A DNA stretch of 64,000 bases, taken from contig JALGPY010000012.1 of NCBI GenBank assembly GCA_023055425.1, positions 16,131,922 through 16,195,921 of the forward strand, given 5' to 3'. The notes below the pieces were generated by a model that made no database searches, was not told where the DNA came from, and saw only the letters and a list, made by a program, of their open reading frames with translations. The stretch's first letter is position 1. Each line of letters begins with the position of its first letter. Positions 22,979 through 33,778 of this stretch are shown here, piece by piece. Source of the stretch: Linanthus parryae. Its lineage: Eukaryota; Streptophyta; Magnoliopsida; Ericales; Polemoniaceae. Made by a program: the position numbers and the translations under genes.

Positions 22979-25323
22979 AATCCCCCACACTACCTTTTTG
23001 CGCGTCCCGAGCAAAATCAAACCTTGCACTATGCTTTAACCCACCGAATTGCATACAACTTCACTAGCCATGTGACACAAACAACACACACACCCATGCA
23101 CTCTACATGACTATACAATGCAACTCAATTATCAAACAATGTAAAAATTAAAACAACACCAATTTTTTTTCTTTTTAGTTAGAGATTGGGCAATCTCAAA
23201 AAGTAAACCGGCAAGTCATAAGGCTCTCATATTCCCTCGGAAGTTCTATAACTTTAGTGATCGGTAGAACTTGCGGCCAGTTTCGTTAGACAGAACGGGC
23301 ACGAACACAAAATATGCTGCTTCCGCACACTCATCAAACGTATCCCTAGCACTTACCATCCGAGCTATTTATCCACGGGTTAAATTGCTGACGGTTTAGG
23401 ACGGGTAGGATAGGATATTTAGAAGCGTTGTCCTAGACGTCATGATATAACTCACAAAACCCGATTCTCACACTCCCTCACCAAAATCCAAGGAACCACA
23501 ACGAATCTCACTACTCCGGCCCTCATTCCTTCAATCTTGGTGCAGCGCCGTTCTCGCGGCCACAAATGTGAAGAAGTGATCTCGAACAATAGCTAATCTC
23601 CCCGGTCTTCAGTTTCAAGCTTGCTCCTTTATTCCCTTTCAATTTCACTTTCACTTTCTATTTTACTTTTCTTTTTCTCTTTTTTTTTTCATTTCCACAC
23701 AATAACATTAAGCACATGGAGCCGACAATACGATAGTAATACCCGAGGAGATCAAATATCAGAATTAGATAACATGGGGGTGGAATGTGTCAAATTAGTG
23801 ATGTAACATAGATGTCGACACCCCCACACTTGATGCAAAGCAAATCACGAACCCAGTAGTCAATGTGTAAACGTGCTTTTCCAACCGATCCTCCTCATCA
23901 CCTAAGATATAGAGAATATAAATAAAGCATAAGCACGAACTCCTATAAGATCAACCAACCCCCACCCCATGACGTGCGGAAGAAATACCACGCACCACGG
24001 TACTCCACCTGTGATCGTGGTGTAAGGACACGAATCACCGCCACACCGAAGTGTGCTACCGTCTCTAACTCACCCTCACATCCCTCAAAAGACGACATGT
24101 AAGAGAATCCACATAAGATGTATCAAATCAGCTCACCCTCATCAAACCTCCCTAACTCAACTCCCTCTATCATGACGCATAAGAAAGGACCATTCTAACA
24201 AGTGATGAAAGTCACAATGAAAGGCTTCCTAGGCTAGAGGCTGTGAATAAAAGGGGTAAACGGATCAATAGGGGTAACTAGTGGACCTAGGAGATGGAGA
24301 CGGGACGTGAGGCCCCCATAAACATCACTCGCACAGCTGTTCCGTTGCCACTACGAGGAGGGTTGACGACTACCTAAGTGACGGTGGTGTAGCGCTAGTA
24401 GGATAACTAGTCTGAGAGGCAGCTACTCGCATTTCTAATGTGCATTAGCCCTATAAGTCTTCCTACTCCAGATTCTCGCGTCTACCTCACCTCAGATTTT
24501 CATACTCCTAAGGAATTCTATCATTAAGCCCTCTCCACATTCACTCTCTTCGATTGCCCTTTCTCAAAAATTTAAAATTTTATGATTTTTAATTTTTTAA
24601 TTTTTAATTTTTTTTTTTAATATTTCCTAACTCTATATGCTTTTGGCCAACTCAATTAAACACAAGTTTTGGTAGGGGACTCAATAAAGTAAAAGTGCTA
24701 AAAAAAATTGCATACTAACAATCCTAACACAATACGACACTATATCAAACACTCTACACTAACGACATGTACTACACAATACGACACAACTGCATGTAAC
24801 TGGCGATGCATAACTGACATGGCTAGCAAAATATACACAAACCCCCACCCCCACACTTAAGCGTTTCGTTGTCCTCAACGAATTTAGAGATATAATAAGA
24901 GGACTCATCGCTTAAATGTGTTGGCGGTGGATCTACACTATTATGGCTCAAAACTTAGAAACAAGAGAGAGAGTTAAAGGTACCTGGGGTGCCCGGACCT
25001 ACATGGGCACCGTTGCCGCGAAACTGCAACAAGAAGGGGTCTTGTGGACCGTTGACAGTTTCCAGAAAAGTCTCACCTCGCGTCCGGATTCCGATGTGCC
25101 TACTCAACATTTTATCACACGCATCAAGAAGGGGAACCCGGAGCGTCTTCTGTACCTGTGTCCCTGCACACTGATTGGAAGAACTAAAGCAACTCTCTCT
25201 CACCCCTCAAAATCAAATATGGAGAACTAAAAGCAAAAACAGAAACAAATTGCATCCTACTCTACATGGGTTGCCTCCCAAGCAGCGCTTGTAATTTAAG
25301 GTCGACAGCCCGACCCGGTTACC
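22979..25323 (-). other. Family B 3' noncoding region, unit 1
   Basis: No convincing gene. Purine tracts (plus strand CCCCCACAC type) lie at 22982-22990 next to the LTR, 23819-23829 and 24841-24857. The segment 24208-24410 resembles Family C 17726-17925, and 25266-25323 resembles the DNA after the Family C integrase stop. A T-rich run lies at about 23640-23690. Confidence 0.7.
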
Positions 25324-25485
25324 TCAACCGAAAAGGATAGTGGAGACTGCTTTATCCCACCACTTCTTCTTCTTCCACCATCTCTTCTCGATAACTTCAC
25401 GTGCACCCCTGTGCTGTGCAGATGGTGGAGAGTTGTAGAAGCTGATTTTTTTCATCTTGGAATTTATCTTCTTTGTCAGCTTCCA

Positions 25486-26472
25486 TCAAGTACCATTGGG
25501 CTCATATGCATCGTTCTCCATAAAGTCATCCCAGTAATACCTTTTTGGTGCTAGATGATCTTCAAATGACCCATGCAATTCATCCACACCCCCACACTTG
25601 CTGACTTCCAACTCCTTAACTATGGCATATGGACGATAAATAGAATCGCCCATAAAACAAGAGATTGGAAGTTGCTCATCACATTCTTCCCCATAAGAAT
25701 CCCCATACAGTAATTGTTCCAGCTCGTCGCAGACTTGCGTGACATAGGATATGGAGAATTCATCATTAATCAGAGTTGGGGCTTTTACCTCAATAGCACT
25801 GAGCACAAGTGTTTCACCAGCTTCATCGTCGACACACCACAGGGTTCCAATGTCGGTTTCTTCCCATTCATGCCAAGGATGTGAGGGTGCCTGCAGTTTT
25901 GGCTCGCAATACGGCAGATCTTCCCATCTTCGGCACACAGGTCCACCCCAGTCTGAATCAGAGTCTGAGTCCTCATAGATGGCGGTGTCCACCAATGGTT
26001 CCTGGACACTGCAGTCTTCGTTCGGCTCACGTATCTCTTCTTCCACTTGTGGTGGGGATGATGAAGGTTCAATGTGAGGCTCACTGTCATGTAGCAAGGG
26101 CTCCTCTTGTGGCTCTTGAATACTAGATTCCCCTTCTGTTGGCAGTTTTTCTATTCGTTTCTTTATCCTCTCCAACTTCTCCCTCACGTATTCCCTACCT
26201 TTGGAAGAATCCTCTTGTGGTAATTGTGCCTCTATGGACAAAAATTTGGCGCACACTTCGATGTCATTCATAATACTACGCCGTTCTGCCATATCCGCTG
26301 ATGAGTCTTCCTGGTGCTGATGAAACTGGGGGGCATGTACACGACATGAGTCTCTACGTTCGTGCCAAATGCCGCATACGTAGCACCAAGTTATGCATGC
26401 GTCATCGTCTTCGTGGTAACCCCTGCAGTGGAAACAGTAGGGGGGACCCGAATAACAGTCTTCGCTCCACAT
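25486..26472 (-). CDS. Family B zinc-knuckle protein, unit 1 (328 aa)
   Basis: ATG at 26472 (MWSEDCYSGPPY). Residues 13-26 (CFHCRGYHEDDDAC) and 30-43 (CYVCGIWHERRDSC) both have spacing C-X2-C-X3-H-X5-C, a shifted version of the retroviral knuckle. Residues about 60-110 are charged and helix-prone, 115-200 acidic Ser/Pro/Glu-rich. The frame stops at TGA where the old copy has Trp; beyond the stop it stays open to 25324, ending with the same RWWKKKKW basic tail, so the product is either truncated or needs the stop read through. No gag, protease or polymerase motifs. Identical gene at 30887. Function unknown; RNA binding is plausible from the knuckles and from its gag-like position. Confidence 0.65.
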   Translation of the reverse strand: MWSEDCYSGPPYCFHCRGYHEDDDACITWCYVCGIWHERRDSCRVHAPQFHQHQEDSSADMAERRSIMNDIEVCAKFLSIEAQLPQEDSSKGREYVREKLERIKKRIEKLPTEGESSIQEPQEEPLLHDSEPHIEPSSSPPQVEEEIREPNEDCSVQEPLVDTAIYEDSDSDSDWGGPVCRRWEDLPYCEPKLQAPSHPWHEWEETDIGTLWCVDDEAGETLVLSAIEVKAPTLINDEFSISYVTQVCDELEQLLYGDSYGEECDEQLPISCFMGDSIYRPYAIVKELEVSKCGGVDELHGSFEDHLAPKRYYWDDFMENDAYEPNGT

Positions 26473-26612
26473 GCTTAAAATGTCTCTTGCTTCCTGCGTT
26501 CCTGAGAAACAAACTCACAAGACACCCGTGAAGCACAGAGATATAGAATAAGAAAAAATTAAAACTAAAAGAAAGTACTCTAAACTAACTCCTAACGAAA
26601 TAATCTACCGCT

Positions 26613-26631
26613 GTCCCCGGCAACGGCGCCA
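26613..26631 (-). promoter_or_regulatory. Primer binding site, tRNA-Asp, unit 1
   Basis: On the minus strand TGGCGCCGTTGCCGGGGA after LTR 2 and the spacer AGTTTT; matches the 3' end of plant tRNA-Asp. About 111 nt further downstream is a pyrimidine-rich TTTCTCAG that resembles a splice acceptor. Confidence 0.9.
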
Positions 26632-26637
26632 AAAACT

Positions 26638-28379
26638 TGACGCGAATTACTAGCGCGTATTACGCAAGCGCATGGTCAAGTAATATAGGGGTGGTATTTC
26701 AACCCCGAGTTATCGATCCCACGAGGACAGGCTCGAGATTATTTAATTAGTTATTTAATTTAGAGTACGGTACAAGAGGAAAGATTTGATTGATTTCTAG
26801 AATTGAAATAACAACTAAGCTAATATTTTTGGATTTTTATATTTAATAAATAAGTTTGGAAAAACTAGGCAATCTCTAGATCACCTAGGGTTGTAGACGA
26901 TTTCCGAATTATCTGAGCAACACGTTAACTATATTCTAACTAAGCCGGGTAACAGCACTGACTATCTCCTATCGGTCTCAAGTCATTTTACTTCACGGTA
27001 CACTACAATCTCCTATCGGTCTCTTGTGTCTACCGGTCCGTTCTAGTAGGCTAACGACATGCACGAAAACGGGTCCTGTCGGTCCACCGTTGCACGAAAC
27101 AGTCGAATTTCACCTACCGAATCTACCCACACTAGCCAATCCTAACACGTCTCTTCTCAGTCTCAGTGATACGGGATTGATGCTCATATCTCATCTTAGC
27201 TATTTAAAGTCACTGTCGCGCACTTCACTAGCCAACTAACGGTTCCGGTTAATTACTCCATCCCCATTAAGAAATAAGCATAGATTATGAACAATTGAAT
27301 TAAAATATTGCTAACTTTAAGCATGAATCAACTATTGAACAAACCCTAGTTCTTGAACCCTAGTTTATCTCCCAATCGTGTCACTCAATTAGGATTACTA
27401 ACATAAACAAGAAACTAGAATTGATTCAAAAGAAGAAATCAAGAAATCATGAAACAAAGATCAAATCCGGAAAATATTCATCGTTTACATAAACCCTAGG
27501 CTCTCAAAGAGATGCCTAGCAAAACGTCTAGCTAATACTAATAAACCAAACAAGACTTACTAGTTTCTCCATAGAAAGATTGAGAGAGGAAGAAGAAGAA
27601 ATCAAACTTAGAGCTTCAATGGAGGAGGAGTCCTCCTCTTGAACCCTAGCCTCCTCCTTGCGTGACTCTCTTTCTTTCTTCCTCTTTTTTTTTTTTCTTC
27701 CGTGCGTTCCCTTCTTCTAAAAGAGCCCCGTTCTTTTATTTTTGTAAGTATTGTGATCTTGTGATCACAATTCTTGATCATAGGATCACATTGTGGTTGT
27801 AGGATCACGTTTGATCCTAGATCTGGTCTTGCACTTGATCTTGTGATCACCTTTTTTTGATCACCTCTTTTGATCCTAGGATCACATTGTGGTCTTGTGG
27901 GTGATCTTGTGATTGTAGGATCACCTTTTGTGATCCTACACTTCCAGTGAGTTGCTCTCACGTATGGCCACCAAATTTTCACTAAGTGTTTGGCCATTTT
28001 TCATCTAGGGGGTTAAAGTGCCATTACAGAAACTTCATTAAATTGCATTTGCCTCCCCTCTTCATGTATTTTCACTGTTTCTTCATGATTTCTTCATCGT
28101 TTTAGCTCCCGATTAATCTCCCAAGCTTGTTTCTCCTCGCCGCTTCATCTCCCAAGCTCCGTTTCCTGCCAAAACAACACGAAACACAACCCGTGCGATC
28201 AAACGTGACAAAAATGCATGGAATAATATGAGAAACGCTATGATTTACAAGTTATCGCTCAAAGATACACTTACTAAATTTCCTCAAGTTCATAGTGTAA
28301 AGCTAACATATTCTACCCGGAAATCTCACAAAACGATAGCAAATTGTGTAAGAAATATAACTCTAATACAGAGTTATCA
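26638..28379 (-). repeat. Family B LTR 2 (shared central LTR)
   Basis: 1742 bp; 5' LTR of unit 1 and 3' LTR of unit 2. Nearly identical to LTRs 1 and 3. Confidence 0.92.
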
Positions 28380-30724
28380 AATCCCCCACACTACCTTTTT
28401 GCGCGTCCCGAGCAAAATCAAACCTTGCACTATGCTTTAACCCACCGAATTGCATACAACTTCACTAGCCATGTGACACAAACAACACACACACCCATGC
28501 ACTCTACATGACTATACAATGCAACTCAATTATCAAACAATGTAAAAATTAAAACAACACCAATTTTTTTTCTTTTTAGTTAGAGATTGGGCAATCTCAA
28601 AAAGTAAACCGGCAAGTCATAAGGCTCTCATATTCCCTCGGAAGTTCTATAACTTTAGTGATCGGTAGAACTTGCGGCCAGTTTCGTTAGACAGAACGGG
28701 CACGAACACAAAATATGCTGCTTCCGCACACTCATCAAACGTATCCCTAGCACTTACCATCCGAGCTATTTATCCACGGGTTAAATTGCTGACGGTTTAG
28801 GACGGGTAGGATAGGATATTTAGAAGCGTTGTCCTAGACGTCATGATATAACTCACAAAACCCGATTCTCACACTCCCTCACCAAAATCCAAGGAACCAC
28901 AACGAATCTCACTACTCCGGCCCTCATTCCTTCAATCTTGGTGCAGCGCCGTTCTCGCGGCCACAAATGTGAAGAAGTGATCTCGAACAATAGCTAATCT
29001 CCCCGGTCTTCAGTTTCAAGCTTGCTCCTTTATTCCCTTTCAATTTCACTTTCACTTTCTATTTTACTTTTCTTTTTCTCTTTTTTTTTCATTTCCACAC
29101 AATAACATTAAGCACATGGAGCCGACAATACGATAGTAATACCCGAGGAGATCAAATATCAGAATTAGATAACATGGGGGTGGAATGTGTCAAATTAGTG
29201 ATGTAACATAGATGTCGACACCCCCACACTTGATGCAAAGCAAATCACGAACCCAGTAGTCAATGTGTAAACGTGCTTTTCCAACCGATCCTCCTCATCA
29301 CCTAAGATATAGAGAATATAAATAAAGCATAAGCACGAACTCCTATAAGATCAACCAACCCCCACCCCATGACGTGCGGAAGAAATACCACGCACTACGG
29401 TACTCCACCTGTGATCGTGGTGTAAGGACACGAATCACCGCCACACCGAAGTGTGCTACCGTCTCTAACTCACCCTCACATCCCTCAAAAGACGACATGT
29501 AAGAGAATCCACATAAGATGTATCAAATCAGCTCACCCTCATCAAACCTCCCTAACTCAACTCCCTCTATCATGACGCATAGGAAAGGACCATTCTAACA
29601 AGGGATAAAAGTCACAATGAAAGGCTTCCTAGGCTAGAGGCTGTGAATAAAAGGGGTAAACGGATCAATAGGGGTAACTAGTGGACCTAGGAGATGGAGA
29701 CGGGACGTGAGGCCCCCATAAACATCACTCGCACAGCTGTTCCGTTGCCACTACGAGGAGGGTTGACGACTACCTAAGTGACGGTGGTGTAGCGCTAGTA
29801 GGATAACTAGTCTGAGAGGCAGCTACTCGCATTTCTAATGTGCATTAGCCCTATAAGTCTTCCTACTCCAGATTCTCGCGTCTACCTCACCTCAGATTTT
29901 CATACTCCTAAGGAATTCTATCATTAAGCCCTCTCCACATTCACTCTCTTCGATTGCCCTTTCTCAAAAATTTAAAATTTTATGATTTTTAATTTTTTAA
30001 TTTTTAATTTTTTTTTTTAATATTTCCTAACTCTATATGCTTTTGGCCAACTCAATTAAACACAAGTTTTGGTAGGGGACTCAATAAAGTAAAAGTGCTA
30101 AAAAAAATTGCATACTAACAATCCTAACACAATACGACACTATATCAAACACTCTACACTAACGACATGTACTACACAATACGACACAACTGCATGTAAC
30201 TGGCGATGCATAACTGACATGGCTAGCAAAATATACACAAACCCCCCCCCCCCACACTTAAGCGTTTCGTTGTCCTCAACGAATTTAGAGATATAATAAG
30301 AGGACTCATCGCTTAAATGTGTTGGCGGTGGATCTACACTATTATGGCTCAAAACTTAGAAACAAGAGAGAGAGTTAAAGGTACCTGGGGTGCCCGGACC
30401 TACATGGGCACCGTTGCCGCGAAACTGCAACAAGAAGGGGTCTTGTGGACCGTTGACAGTTTCCAGAAAAGTCTCACCTCGCGTCCGGATTCCGATGTGC
30501 CTACTCAACATTTTATCACACGCATCAAGAAGGGGAACCCGGAGCGTCTTCTGTACCGGTGTCCCTGCACACTGATTGGAAGAACTAAAGCAACTCTCTC
30601 TCACCCCTCAAAATCAAATATGGAGAACTAAAAGCAAAAACAGAAACAAATTGCATCCTACTCTACATGGGTTGCCTCCCAAGCAGCGCTTGTAATTTAA
30701 GGTCGACAGCCCGACCCGGTTACC
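28380..30724 (-). other. Family B 3' noncoding region, unit 2
   Basis: Near-copy of 22979-25323. Differences include a longer C run at 30241-30253 and isolated substitutions. No gene seen. Confidence 0.7.
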
Positions 30725-30886
30725 TCAACCGAAAAGGATAGTGGAGACTGCTTTATCCCACCACTTCTTCTTCTTCCACCATCTCTTCTCGATAACTTCA
30801 CGTGCACCCCTGTGCTGTGCAGATGGTGGAGAGTTGTAGAAGCTGATTTTTTTCATCTTGCAATTTATCTTCTTTATCAGCTTCCA

Positions 30887-31873
30887 TCAAGTACCACTGG
30901 GCTCATATGCATCGTTCTCCATAAAGTCATCCCAGTAATACCTTTTTGGTGCTAGATGATCTTCAAATGACCCATGCAATTCATCCACACCCCCACACTT
31001 GCTGACTTCCAACTCCTTAACTATGGCATATGGACGATAAATAGAATCGCCCATAAAACAAGAGATTGGAAGTTGCTCATCACATTCTTCCCCATAAGAA
31101 TCCCCATACAGTAATTGTTCCAGCTCGTCGCAGACTTGCGTGACATAGGATATGGAGAATTCATCATTAATCAGAGTTGGGGCTTTTACCTCAATAGCAC
31201 TGAGCACAAGTGTTTCACCAGCTTCATCGTCGACACACCACAGGGTTCCAATGTCGGTTTCTTCCCATTCATGCCAAGGATGTGAGGGTGCCTGCAGTTT
31301 TGGCTCGCAATACGGCAGATCTTCCCATCTTCGGCACACAGGTCCACCCCAGTCTGAATCAGAGTCTGAGTCCTCATAAATGGCGGTGTCCACCAATGGT
31401 TCCTGGACACTGCAGTCTTCGTTCGGCTCACGTATCTCTTCTTCCACTTGTGGTGGGGATGATGAAGGTTCAATGTGAGGCTCACTGTCATGTAGCAAGG
31501 GCTCCTCTTGTGGCTCTTGAATACTAGATTCCCCTTCTGTTGGCAGTTTTTCTATTCGTTTCTTTATCCTCTCCAACTTCTCCCTCACGTATTCCCTACC
31601 TTTGGAAGAATCCTCTTGTGGTAATTGTGCCTCTATGGACAAAAATTTGGCGCACACTTCGATGTCATTCATAATACTACGCCGTTCTGCCATATCCGCT
31701 GATGAGTCTTCCTGGTGCTGATGAAACTGGGGGGCATGTACACGACATGAGTCTCTACGTTCGTGCCAAATGCCGCATACGTAGCACCAAGTTATGCATG
31801 CGTCATCGTCTTCGTGGTAACCCCTGCAGTGGAAACAGTAGGGGGGACCCGAATAACAGTCTTCGCTCCACAT
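30887..31873 (-). CDS. Family B zinc-knuckle protein, unit 2 (328 aa)
   Basis: Differs from the unit 1 protein by a single residue near the end (Ser for Asn before GT) in the reading I compared, and has the same terminal TGA. The shared TGA means both units descend from one parent that already had it. Same twin C-X2-C-X3-H-X5-C motifs, acidic middle and basic tail beyond the stop. Confidence 0.65.
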   Translation of the reverse strand: MWSEDCYSGPPYCFHCRGYHEDDDACITWCYVCGIWHERRDSCRVHAPQFHQHQEDSSADMAERRSIMNDIEVCAKFLSIEAQLPQEDSSKGREYVREKLERIKKRIEKLPTEGESSIQEPQEEPLLHDSEPHIEPSSSPPQVEEEIREPNEDCSVQEPLVDTAIYEDSDSDSDWGGPVCRRWEDLPYCEPKLQAPSHPWHEWEETDIGTLWCVDDEAGETLVLSAIEVKAPTLINDEFSISYVTQVCDELEQLLYGDSYGEECDEQLPISCFMGDSIYRPYAIVKELEVSKCGGVDELHGSFEDHLAPKRYYWDDFMENDAYEPSGT

Positions 31874-32013
31874 GCTTAAAATGTCTCTTGCTTCCTGCGT
31901 TCCTGAGAAACAAACTCACAAGACACCCGTGAAGCACAGAGATATAGAATAAGAAAAAATTAAAACTAAAAGAAAGTACTCTAAACTAACTCCTAACGAA
32001 ATAATCTACCGCT

Positions 32014-32032
32014 GTCCCCGGCAACGGCGCCA
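32014..32032 (-). promoter_or_regulatory. Primer binding site, tRNA-Asp, unit 2
   Basis: Identical to the unit 1 site, preceding LTR 3 in minus-strand order. Confidence 0.9.
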
Positions 32033-32038
32033 AAAACT

Positions 32039-33778
32039 TGACGCGAATTACTAGCGCGTATTACGCAAGCGCATGGTCAAGTAATATAGGGGTGGTATTT
32101 CAACCCCGAGTTATCGATCCCACGAGGACAGGCTCGAGATTATTTAATTAGTTATTTAATTTAGAGTACGGTACAAGAGGAAAGATTTGATTGATTTCTA
32201 GAATTGAAATAACAACTAAGCTAATATTTTTGGATTTTTATATTTAATAAATAAGTTTGGAAAAACTAGGCAATCTCTAGATCACCTAGGGTTGTAGACG
32301 ATTTCCGAATTATCTGAGCAACACGTTAACTATATTCTAACTAAGCCGGGTAACAGCACTGACTATCTCCTATCGGTCTCAAGTCATTTTACTTCACGGT
32401 ACACTACAATCTCCTATCGGTCTCTTGTGTCTACCGGTCCGTTCTAGTAGGCTAACGACATGCACGAAAACGGGTCCTGTCGGTCCACCGTTGCACGAAA
32501 CAGTCGAATTTCACCTACCGAATCTACCCACACTAGCCAATCCTAACACGTCTCTTCTCAGTCTCAGTGATACGGGATTGATGCTCATATCTCATCTTAG
32601 CTATTTAAAGTCACTGTCGCGCACTTCACTAGCCAACTAACGGTTCCGGTTAATTACTCCATCCCCATTAAGAAATAAGCATAGATTATGAACAATTGAA
32701 TTAAAATATTGCTAACTTTAAGCATGAATCAACTATTGAACAAACCCTAGTTCTTGAACCCTAGTTTATCTCCCAATCGTGTCACTCAATTAGGATTACT
32801 AACATCAACAAGAAACTAGAATTGATTCAAAAGAAGAAATCAAGAAATCATGAAACAAAGATCAAATCCGGAAAATATTCATCGTTTACATAAACCCTAG
32901 GCTCTCAAAGAGATGCCTAGCAAAACGTCTAGCTAATACTAATAAACCAAACAAGACTTACTAGTTTCTCCATAGAAAGATTGAGAGAGGAAGAAGAAGA
33001 AATCAAACTTAGAGCTTCAATGGAGGAGGAGTCCTCCTCTTGAACCCTAGCCTCCTCCTTGCGTGACTCTCTTTCTTTCTTCCTCTTTTTTTTTTCTTCC
33101 GTGCGTTCCCTTCTTCTAAAAGAGCCCCGTTCTTTTATTTTTGTAAGTATTGTGATCTTGTGATCACAATTCTTGATCATAGGATCACATTGTGGTTGTA
33201 GGATCACGTTTGATCCTAGATCTGGTCTTGCACTTGATCTTGTGATCACCTTTTTTTGATCACCTCTTTTGATCCTAGGATCACATTGTGGTCTTGTGGG
33301 TGATCTTGTGATTGTAGGATCACCTTTTGTGATCCTACACTTCCAGTGAGTTGCTCTCACGTATGGCCACCAAATTTTCACTAAGTGTTTGGCCATTTTT
33401 CATCTAGGGGGTTAAAGTGCCATTACAGAAACTTCATTAAATTGCATTTGCCTCCCCTCTTCATGTATTTTCACTGTTTCTTCATGATTTCTTCATCGTT
33501 TTAGCTCCCGATTAATCTCCCAAGCTTGTTTCTCCTCGCCGCTTCATCTCCCAAGCTCCGTTTCCTGCCAAAACAACACGAAACACAACCCGTGCGATCA
33601 AACGTGACAAAAATGCATGGAATAATATGAGAAACGCTATGATTTACAAGTTATCGCTCAAAGATACACTTACTAAATTTCCTCAAGTTCATAGTGTAAA
33701 GCTAACATATTCTACCCGGAAATCTCACAAAACGATAGCAAATTGTGTAAGAAATATAACTCTAATACAGAGTTATCA
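32039..33778 (-). repeat. Family B LTR 3 (5' LTR of the array)
   Basis: 1740 bp; abuts the right flank GCCTC. Confidence 0.92.

Larger units (their letters stand above)
21241..33778 (-). mobile_element. Family B tandem array, LTR-int-LTR-int-LTR
   Basis: Three LTRs (21241-22978, 26638-28379, 32039-33778) and two internal regions (22979-26637, 28380-32038) in direct order, period about 5.4 kb, near identical. Only the outer flanks show a target duplication. The element strand is minus: purine tract left of each internal region's left LTR, tRNA-Asp primer site before each right LTR. It sits just 3' of the Family C integrase end. Confidence 0.92.

Noticed and set aside
26613..26631. tRNA gene suggested by the GATCCCCGGCAACGGCGCCA-like sequence
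   Set aside because: Only the 3' 18-19 bases of tRNA-Asp are matched and the position next to an LTR identifies a primer binding site.
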